Assembly: GCA_003220265.1 (NCBI GenBank)
Contig: QHRW01000116.1
Location: forward strand, 32,609-96,608
Length of the DNA stretch: 64,000 nt
Direction: 5' to 3'
DNA from: Candidatus Rokuibacteriota bacterium
GTDB lineage: Bacteria; Methylomirabilota; Methylomirabilia; Rokubacteriales; CSP1-6
A program made the translations under genes and the position numbers. Positions within the stretch are counted from its first letter, which is position 1; every line of letters begins with the position of its first letter. Shown piece after piece: positions 58,623-64,000 of the stretch. The notes beneath the pieces were generated by a model. The model was not told the origin of the DNA and did no database searches. It saw nothing but the letters and a program-made list of their open reading frames with translations.

Positions 58623-60017
58623 ATGCGCTGGCGCCTGCTCGCCGCGGTCCTCGTCGTCGTCGCGGTTGCCCCGGCCGGCGCGCAGTCGCCCGAGAGCCGC
58701 GACATGCGGCTGGTGGGCGAGCACGACCTGCAGGCGCGCTCAGCCTACCAGCCGCTGATCGTCAAGCAGGGCGATCGCTTCATCGCCTATATCGGTCATC
58801 ACGGCGGCAGCAGGCCGAACGCGCTCACCGGCGCCACCGAGCTCAACGGCACCTCGATTCTCGACGTCACCGACCCGGGCGCGCCGCGCTACCTGCACCA
58901 CATTCCCGGCGCCGCGGGCGAGGCCGAGGCCGGCGGCGCCGCCATGGTGCGCGTGTGCTCGGGGGACGAGCTGCCGCGCGCCACGCGCGGGCGCGTGTAC
59001 CTGCTGCGGACGTTCGGCCGGCTCGCGCACGAGATCTGGGACGTCACCGATCCGGCGCGCCCGGTCATGGTGATCACGGTCGTCTCCGGACTCGGCGAGA
59101 CCCACAAGAACTGGTGGGATTGCGCGAGCGGCGTCGCCTACCTCGTCTCCGACGGGCGGCCGCAGGGCTGGCGCACGAATCGCATGACGAAGATCTACGA
59201 CCTCGGCGACCCCGCGCGGCCGCGGCTCATCCGTGACTTCGGCCTGGCCGGCCAGGAGCCGGGCTCGACCGGCGACGCGCCCGAGGGCGTGCACGGGCCC
59301 ATCGCGTACCGCGACCGCGTGTACTTCGCGTACGGCACCGGCGCCAAGGGCGTCCTGCAGATCGTCGATCGCCGGAAGCTGCTCGAGGGACCGCCGGCGC
59401 CGACGCGCGAGAACCTCGCGTCGCCGGAGATCGGCCGGCTGGTGATGAATCCCGACTGGGGCGGGCACACGAGCTTCCCCGTGCTCGGCATCCCCGTCGC
59501 CGGCCATGCCGGCAGCACGCAGGGCAAGACGCGCGACGTCGTCGTGCTCGTCTCCGAGTCGCTGAAGAACGAGTGCGAGGAAGTGCGCCAGCTCACGTTC
59601 ATGGTCGACGTGACCCAGCCGGCGCGGCCCCAGGTGATCTCCACCTTCGAGGTGCCCGAGGCCGACTTCTGCACGCGCGGCGGCCGCTTCGGCCCGCACT
59701 CCTCCAACGAGTCGTTCACGCCGATCTACTACGGCAAGCTGGTCTTCCTGGCGTACTTCAACGCCGGCGTGCGCGCCGTGGACATCCGCGATCCCTTCCA
59801 CCCGCGCGAGGCGGCCTTCTACATCCCGGCCGTCACGCCCAACACCGCCCGCCGCTGCGTGAAGGTGGACGGCGCCGACCGCTGCAAGACGGCGATCCAG
59901 ACCAACAACCTCGAAGTCGACGACCGCGGCTACGTCTACATCGTGGACCGCGCCGACACCGGCCTGCACATCCTGGAGCTCACGGGCGCCGCCCGCGCCA
60001 TCACGACGCTGCCGTAA
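58623..60017 (+). CDS. Exported LVIVD-type beta-propeller protein
   Basis: 464 aa. Signal peptide (about residues 1-20, LLAAVLVVVAVAPAGA). Repeated LVIVD-like strands: TSILDVTDPGAPRYLHHI, HEIWDVTDPARPVMVITV, KIYDLGDPARPRLIRDF, FMVDVTQPARPQVISTF and VRAVDIRDPFHPREAAFY. A secreted propeller with D-x-DP-x-P motifs; many such proteins have no known function. Cys pairs (WWDCASG, FCTRGG, RRCVKVDGADRC) could form disulphides. Not clearly linked to its neighbours. Confidence 0.83.
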   Translation: MRWRLLAAVLVVVAVAPAGAQSPESRDMRLVGEHDLQARSAYQPLIVKQGDRFIAYIGHHGGSRPNALTGATELNGTSILDVTDPGAPRYLHHIPGAAGEAEAGGAAMVRVCSGDELPRATRGRVYLLRTFGRLAHEIWDVTDPARPVMVITVVSGLGETHKNWWDCASGVAYLVSDGRPQGWRTNRMTKIYDLGDPARPRLIRDFGLAGQEPGSTGDAPEGVHGPIAYRDRVYFAYGTGAKGVLQIVDRRKLLEGPPAPTRENLASPEIGRLVMNPDWGGHTSFPVLGIPVAGHAGSTQGKTRDVVVLVSESLKNECEEVRQLTFMVDVTQPARPQVISTFEVPEADFCTRGGRFGPHSSNESFTPIYYGKLVFLAYFNAGVRAVDIRDPFHPREAAFYIPAVTPNTARRCVKVDGADRCKTAIQTNNLEVDDRGYVYIVDRADTGLHILELTGAARAITTLP

Positions 60018-60038
60018 TCCCGGCGAGCCAAAGGCCGT

Positions 60039-61037
60039 ATGCTGCACGTGCTCAACGGCGACGAGACGCGCACGGTGTTCGAGCGTGCCGGCCTGCCCGG
60101 CGACGTCATGGTCTGGCGCGACATCCTGGTCGAGGGGCCGGTGGACGCCGGCAGCGACGCCGTGCCCGCCCTGGACGCGCGCGTCGCGTTCCTGGCCGAG
60201 CGCCTCGCCATCGACCGCGACACCTATGCCCGCAGCGCCCGCACCCAGGCCGACGCGCTCGACGCGGCGAGCGGTCACGACGAGGTCGTGCTGTGGTTCG
60301 AGCAGGACCTCTTCTGTGCCGTCAACCTCTGGCGGCTGCTCGACTGGTTCGCTCGCCGAGCGCCGGCGACCCGGCTGTCGCTCGTTTATCCGCCCACCGA
60401 CGATCTCAAGGGGCTGGGCGCCGCCGAGCCGCAGCAGCTCACGGCGCTCTTCGCCGGGCGCACGCCGGTGAGCGAGGCGACGCGGGCGCTCGGCGCGCGC
60501 GCGTGGGCGGCCTACGCGAGCGCGGATCCCCCCGACAGCACGACGCTCGCGGACGCCGACGACACCGCGCTGCCCTTCGTACGCGGCGGCTTCCGCTGCC
60601 ACCTCGGCCGCTTTCCCTCGGTGGCCAACGGCCTCAACGAGGTCGAGACCGCCACGCTGGCGGTGTTGCGCCGTGGCTCGCGCGAGTTCCTCGCGCTGTT
60701 CCGCGAGGTGACCGCGCATCCGCGCGTGCGGCGCCACGGCATGGGCGACGTGCAGTTCGCTGGCGCCGTGCGCGGGCTCGTCCCGCTGCTGCACATCGAG
60801 GAGCGCCCCGGCTCCGCCGGAGCGCTCCGAGCCTCCAAGGGGGGCTTGGGGGGCCCGTTCGAGGCCCCCCATGTCATGGACATCACCCAGCTCGGCCGCG
60901 ACGTCGTGGCCGGCGACACGGACTGGCTCAGCGTTCGGCCCATCGACACCTGGCTCGGCGGCGTTCGCCTCCTCGCGGGTCGCCCGCTGTGGCGCTGGGA
61001 CGCCGCCCGCGGTCGCCTGATGGCCTCGGCCGCATGA
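60039..61037 (+). CDS. DUF1835 domain protein with palindromic-element insertion
   Basis: 332 aa. N-terminal DUF1835 core: MLHVLNGDETRTVFERAGLPG and VMVWRDILVEGPVD, then WFEQDLFCAVNLWRLLDW. The C-terminal winged-helix-like part (LNEVETATLAVLRRGSREFL ... LTDWL-type) is broken by residues about 255-278, encoded by the double-hairpin element at 60801-60873; the frame is preserved. The function of DUF1835 is unknown. The stop overlaps the next gene's ATG (ATGA). Confidence 0.82.
   Translation: MLHVLNGDETRTVFERAGLPGDVMVWRDILVEGPVDAGSDAVPALDARVAFLAERLAIDRDTYARSARTQADALDAASGHDEVVLWFEQDLFCAVNLWRLLDWFARRAPATRLSLVYPPTDDLKGLGAAEPQQLTALFAGRTPVSEATRALGARAWAAYASADPPDSTTLADADDTALPFVRGGFRCHLGRFPSVANGLNEVETATLAVLRRGSREFLALFREVTAHPRVRRHGMGDVQFAGAVRGLVPLLHIEERPGSAGALRASKGGLGGPFEAPHVMDITQLGRDVVAGDTDWLSVRPIDTWLGGVRLLAGRPLWRWDAARGRLMASAA
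60801..60873 (+). repeat. Double-hairpin palindromic element, copy c, inside a gene
   Basis: Hairpin 1: GAGCGC (60801-60806) with GCGCTC (60822-60827), inner CCGGC/GCCGG. Hairpin 2: GGGGGGCC (60848-60855) with GGCCCCCC (60863-60870), loop CGTTCGA. Ends in ATG. Same layout and largely the same sequence as copies at 12005 and 12099; here it encodes about 24 residues in frame. Confidence 0.8.
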
Positions 61038-61927
61038 GCACCGGCATCGCGAGCGTCGACCGGCTGATCGAGCGCGCCGCCGCCGCGCTCGACGCGCCGG
61101 GGTCGCCCGAGGTCGGTCTCGACACGCTCGGCCGCGCGATGAAGGAGGGGCGGCTCACGCCCGAGCTGCTCGACGACGCGGGACGCAAGGGCTCGGCCGT
61201 CGTCGAGCACGCCCTGGCGCGCGCGGAGACGGCCGACGCCACGCTGCGCGAGGCCGCCACGCGCCTGCTCGCCGAGCAGCCCGCGCTCGGCGCCTATGCT
61301 TCGCGCCGGGCCGTGATGCTCGCGCTGCGCGAGCGGCATCCGCGTCACGCGCGCGTCGTCCTCAAGCCCGAGGCCGTCTTGACCCCGTTCGCCGGCATCC
61401 CGCCCTGCCCGCCGGTGGGCGCGCGCTACCAGCACCTGCTCGAGCGTCCCGAGCGGTACTGGAGTGATCCGGTGTACGAGGCGCTCGTCTTGACGGCGCC
61501 GGTGGATTTGCCCGAGAGCGCGATGCTGGCCCTGTGCGCGCTCACCCGGGTGTCCACGCAGGCCCTCCTGCGCGGCAGCGAGTACGGTGAACCCGTCACG
61601 ACGCTCATCGCGCGCTACGGCGCGCGCTTCGTGCCCGCCGCGCTCGAGTACCTGGCCCATCCCGAGCGCTATGGCTGGGACGCGAGCATCCACGCCAACG
61701 TCCTCGGCACGCGCTGGTTTCCTCCCGGCGCCGGCCAGCCGATCCTGGCCGCCGCCGCCGAGTGGCCGGACGGCGAGGCCGCCCCGCTGTTCCGTGTCGT
61801 CTTCGAAGCCGGCTGGAACACGCTGGGCGCCTCGCTGCCCGATCGTCCGTGGTCACGCGCGCTGTTGCGGAAGTTCGCCGACAGCCCCTACGGGCCGCCC
61901 GCGCACCCGCTGTGGCTCGGCCGGTAA
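61034..61927 (+). CDS. Conserved protein of unknown function
   Basis: 297 aa, soluble, mostly helical. Starts MSTGIASVDRLIERAAAALD; Pro-rich region VLTPFAGIPPCPPVGARYQ in the middle, then VDLPESAMLALCALTRVSTQ and a C-terminal DSPYGPPAHPLWLGR. I recognise no domain. ATGA overlap with the DUF1835 gene, so the two are co-expressed; rnpB starts 24 bp after the stop. Confidence 0.6.
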   Translation: MSTGIASVDRLIERAAAALDAPGSPEVGLDTLGRAMKEGRLTPELLDDAGRKGSAVVEHALARAETADATLREAATRLLAEQPALGAYASRRAVMLALRERHPRHARVVLKPEAVLTPFAGIPPCPPVGARYQHLLERPERYWSDPVYEALVLTAPVDLPESAMLALCALTRVSTQALLRGSEYGEPVTTLIARYGARFVPAALEYLAHPERYGWDASIHANVLGTRWFPPGAGQPILAAAAEWPDGEAAPLFRVVFEAGWNTLGASLPDRPWSRALLRKFADSPYGPPAHPLWLGR

Positions 61928-61939
61928 GCGCTCCGGCGA

Positions 61940-61945
61940 TATACT
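61940..61945 (+). promoter_or_regulatory. -10 element of rnpB
   Basis: TATACT, six bases before the 5' end of the RNA at 61951; no clear -35. Confidence 0.6.
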
Positions 61946-61950
61946 GATCG

Positions 61951-62326
61951 GGCGCGCCGGAGAAGGCTGGGCGATCGCCGGTCACGCCAACGTGACGGGA
62001 GGAAAGTCCGGGCTCCACAGGGCAGGGTGCTGGGTAACTCCCAGGGGGGGCAACCCCACGGACAGTGCCACAGAGAGGAGACCGCCGCCCGCAAGGGCGG
62101 TAAGGGTGAAACGGTGAGGTAAGAGCTCACCAGCGGCGTGGGTGACCACGTCGGCTCGGTAAACCCCACCTGGAGCAAGGCCGAATAGGAGAGCAATCGG
62201 GTGGCCCGCCCGGGCTCTCGGGTCAGGCCGCTGGAGACGCCGGGCAACCGGCGTCCTAGAGAAATGATCGTCGCCCCGCTCACGCGGGGAACAGAACCCG
62301 GCTTACAGGCCTTCTCCGGCGCGCGT
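61951..62326 (+). ncRNA. rnpB: RNase P RNA, type A
   Basis: About 376 nt. The 5' and 3' ends pair over 16 bp (61952-61967 with 62309-62324). CRI contains GAGGAAAGTCCGGGCTCC, the P15 region GGTGGCCCG...GCC and the 3' conserved AACCCGGCTTACAGGCC. CR elements ACAGTGCCACAGAGAG, GGGTGAAACGGTGAGGTAAGAG and GGTAAACCCCACCTGGAGCAA are all intact. Processes tRNA 5' ends. The T-rich tail TTTAATTCTT follows the terminal helix. Confidence 0.97.
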
Positions 62327-62350
62327 TTAATTCTTCCCGGCACTGAGGCG

Positions 62351-62935
62351 TCACGTGTGTCCGCTAGGTCGACGTGTTGTGACCACACCGGAAAATTGGC
62401 ACTCAGGCTCACGCCATTCTTCCATCATGGTGACGGTTCTACCTGACGACAGATAGATTGTGATGCTATCGCCGCTTATGACCTCTTTGTGTCGCAGTAT
62501 GGATGTGTGGCAGGCCAGAACGGCGCGATGGTCTCGATCGCTGTAGCTGGCGGTGCTCGCTGTCGCAGTCCATCCGTCGCGCGTGACGATCCGCACGTTG
62601 CCGTTCAGTGTGACTCTCTCAATCCGACTGCCATGGTCAGTCAGATACATCGTCATGCGATCGGCGTAGTGGACTGAGTGTTCGTACCGTGCCACGACAT
62701 TACCGGCAAAAGTGACATGGCCGGGCCCCGCGAAGCGGTCCATACCATCGGAATCCACGGTGATCGGTTGAGGCGAATTACCCATGTGTTGAGTTACGTC
62801 GTACTTGCCACCCGTGCTGCCTAACGTCGCTACGGCCGGTGCGCCGATGCATCCCGGCGACAGAGCCGCTGCCACAAACACGAGAATCGTGGCCCTTCGC
62901 CAAGCAGGCAGTAGAACGCTAGACCTAGAACGCAT
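62351..62935 (-). CDS. OstA/LptA-like exported lipoprotein
   Basis: About 194 aa. Signal peptide with lipobox ALSPGC. The mature part has OstA-type beta-jelly-roll strands: PITVDSDGMDRFAGPGHVTF, FAGNVVARYEHSVHYADRMT, IERVTLNGNVRIVTRDGWTA and ISGDSITIYLSSGRTVTM. LptA/OstA proteins carry LPS across the periplasm; this one would be lipid-anchored. Its GC (about 52 % in a sampled line) is far below the window, suggesting foreign origin. ATG 62956 is an alternative start. Convergent with rnpB. Confidence 0.78.
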   Translation of the reverse strand: MRSRSSVLLPAWRRATILVFVAAALSPGCIGAPAVATLGSTGGKYDVTQHMGNSPQPITVDSDGMDRFAGPGHVTFAGNVVARYEHSVHYADRMTMYLTDHGSRIERVTLNGNVRIVTRDGWTATASTASYSDRDHRAVLACHTSILRHKEVISGDSITIYLSSGRTVTMMEEWREPECQFSGVVTTRRPSGHT

Positions 62936-63104
62936 CCAGGAGCTCACCGATGCCAATCAGCCCGATTGATTGCACGTCGAAAGAAATCGCACGATTCTTG
63001 ACCGTCCAAACGTTGCGGTCACGAGTGGCTGGCCTGCCTGTCACAGCCGCAATTGCGAACGCTCCCGCCGCGGATGAACGTCTGCCAGCGCTCCAGAATT
63101 CCGC

Positions 63105-63596
63105 TCATGCCACGATGCCCATGGGCCGCCTTGCGGCCCCTAACATCGGCTGGCGCCATTGCCGGATCGCCTGCGCGTGGAGCGGGTAATGGCCGTACGT
63201 ATCGAGGCGTAGTCGACGACGGAAGGGCGTTTCGCCCATGAGCTGATGCTCAGGGACGCTCTGAATGAAGTCGACGAGGCGGCGGTGCGTTGCCGCCAGT
63301 TGCGTGCGGACCTCGAGGAGCGACAGGGTCCGTTTCTGTTCCGTCATGCGGGCGTTGAAGGCGTCGATGCCTCCGTACTGTACGGAGTACCGCGGGGGCG
63401 TGCCGCCTTTCAAGATCAGCGGCAGGTGTTCCAGCGCCTCCTCTTCCCAGGTAGTCACGTGCGCGAGGATGTCGCGTACCGACCAGGCCCCGGTGACGCC
63501 CGGCTCCATCAGTTGCGCATCCGACAGACCGGCGTACGACTCGTTGAACGCTGTCCACGCCTGGTCCAGTCGTCTGAGGAGTTGTCGTCTATCCAC
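63105..63596 (-). CDS. DinB-like / ClbS-DfsB family four-helix protein
   Basis: 163 aa from GTG. MDRRQLLRRLDQAWTAFNES, then WSVRDILAHVTTWEEEALEHL (metal-binding His of the DinB fold), DAFNARM and a last helix with YPLHAQAIRQW (second His). ClbS/DfsB proteins include a colibactin-resistance hydrolase and enzymes of the DinB/YfiT superfamily. Function here unknown; substrate detoxification is likely for the family. Confidence 0.8.
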   Translation of the reverse strand: MDRRQLLRRLDQAWTAFNESYAGLSDAQLMEPGVTGAWSVRDILAHVTTWEEEALEHLPLILKGGTPPRYSVQYGGIDAFNARMTEQKRTLSLLEVRTQLAATHRRLVDFIQSVPEHQLMGETPFRRRLRLDTYGHYPLHAQAIRQWRQPMLGAARRPMGIVA

Positions 63597-63620
63597 GGGT
63601 CGCTCGCTCTGTCGGCTGGA

Positions 63621-64000
63621 TCAGGCCGCTCGTCGAAAAGTCAGGTTGATGCGGTAGCCGCCCATCAACGGGTGATGTCCCGCCTCGAGCGGCAGGACGC
63701 CGTGATGGCGAAGCCGGGCGGGGCCGCCCCAGACGACCACGTCACCGTGAGCCAGCGGCACGCGGCGTGGCGTGTCGGCTCGACGCAATCCGCCGAACAG
63801 GAAGACCGCCGGCAGTCCGAGGGAGACGGACACGATCGGGGCCGAGAAGTCCCGCTCGTTCCGGTCCTGATGCAGCGACAATCTCGCCCCGGGCTCGTAC
63901 CGGTTGATGAGACACGCATCGGGCGCGAAGCCGGCGAAGCCCGCCCGCGCCGCCGCCTGGGCCGCGAGGTCTGCGAATACGTCGGGCATGGTCGGCCAGC
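63621..64000 (-). CDS. alkB: AlkB, alpha-ketoglutarate-dependent DNA repair dioxygenase, 5' end outside window
   Basis: The C-terminal ~126 residues. Matches E. coli AlkB: FAPDACLINRYEPGARLSLHQD (Fe ligands His and Asp in HQD), APIVSVSLGLPAVFLFGGL, HGDVVVWGGPARLRHHGVLPL (third Fe ligand His) and the 2-oxoglutarate Arg in YRINLTFRRAA. Repairs 1-methyladenine and 3-methylcytosine by oxidative demethylation. The first ~90 residues lie beyond position 64000; an ATG at 63989 is internal. Confidence 0.95.
   Translation of the reverse strand, partial: WPTMPDVFADLAAQAAARAGFAGFAPDACLINRYEPGARLSLHQDRNERDFSAPIVSVSLGLPAVFLFGGLRRADTPRRVPLAHGDVVVWGGPARLRHHGVLPLEAGHHPLMGGYRINLTFRRAA

Overview
The window is a dense, GC-rich (roughly 70 %) bacterial chromosome segment made almost entirely of housekeeping genes. 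There is no phage, plasmid or secondary-metabolite cluster. The gene set (mreBCD-mrdA-rodA, an OstA/LptA-like lipoprotein, outer-membrane-type lipoproteins, an F420/FMN-type PPOX protein, MutS2, DUF721/DciA, MrfAB) fits a Gram-negative, non-proteobacterial lineage. My best guess, from gene content and style alone, is Candidatus Rokubacteria / Methylomirabilota; this is an inference, not a phylogenetic result.

Layout. 1-2711 (-): 5' part of a copper P-type ATPase with a short CsoR-like repressor and its operator, a lipid kinase and a small protein. 2736-4202 (+): M48 protease. 4181-11925 (-): RNase G, cell-shape operon mreB-mreC-mreD-mrdA-rodA, and pyrophosphatase. 12005-13616 (+): two palindromic repeat elements, a conserved protein of unknown function and a cold-shock gene with a terminator in its leader. 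13635-13879: a strongly structured intergenic segment ending in a copy of the 16S rRNA 3' terminus (anti-Shine-Dalgarno included). 14083-24158 (-): ComEA-like protein, HNH nuclease, ABC-F ATPase, PPOX protein, MFS pump, DUF971, AlkA, and two tandem KimA-type potassium importers. 24201-28596 (-): rpsF-ssb-rpsR-rplI-dnaB, with an intein in DnaB and no canonical start codon for rpsR. 29007-31102 (-): groES-groEL under a perfect CIRCE. 31125-32084 (+): hydroxyacid dehydrogenase. 32113-36152 (-): MrfA/MrfB DNA repair pair. 36176 (+): VanZ. 36770-40140 (-): siroheme synthesis plus siroheme-dependent nitrite/sulfite reductase. 40235 (+): 1-Cys peroxiredoxin, followed by a repeat-rich gap. 41339-44545 (-): rlmD and two orphan Dpp-like permeases. 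44635-62326 (+): dciA, lipoproteins, ispE, tRNA-Gln, prs, rplY, pth, mutS2, dnaG, rpoD, tRNA-Met(CAT), cdsZ, rnhA, a beta-propeller protein, DUF1835 protein, rnpB. 62351-64000 (-): a lower-GC stretch with an OstA-like lipoprotein, a DinB/ClbS-like protein and the 3' part of alkB.

Themes. Genes are packed with ATGA/TGATG/GTGA stop-start overlaps, pointing to translational coupling. Many first genes instead have a -10-like hexamer (TATCAT, TATGAT, TACAAT) only 5-9 bases before the start codon and no Shine-Dalgarno, i.e. apparently leaderless mRNAs. Small palindromic elements recur, and at least two sit in frame inside coding sequences. The most unusual items are the orphan 16S 3'-end mimic (13690-13879), rpsR with an AUU start, the in-frame palindromic elements, the CsoR homologue lacking its metal ligands, and MutS2 with an altered Smr motif.
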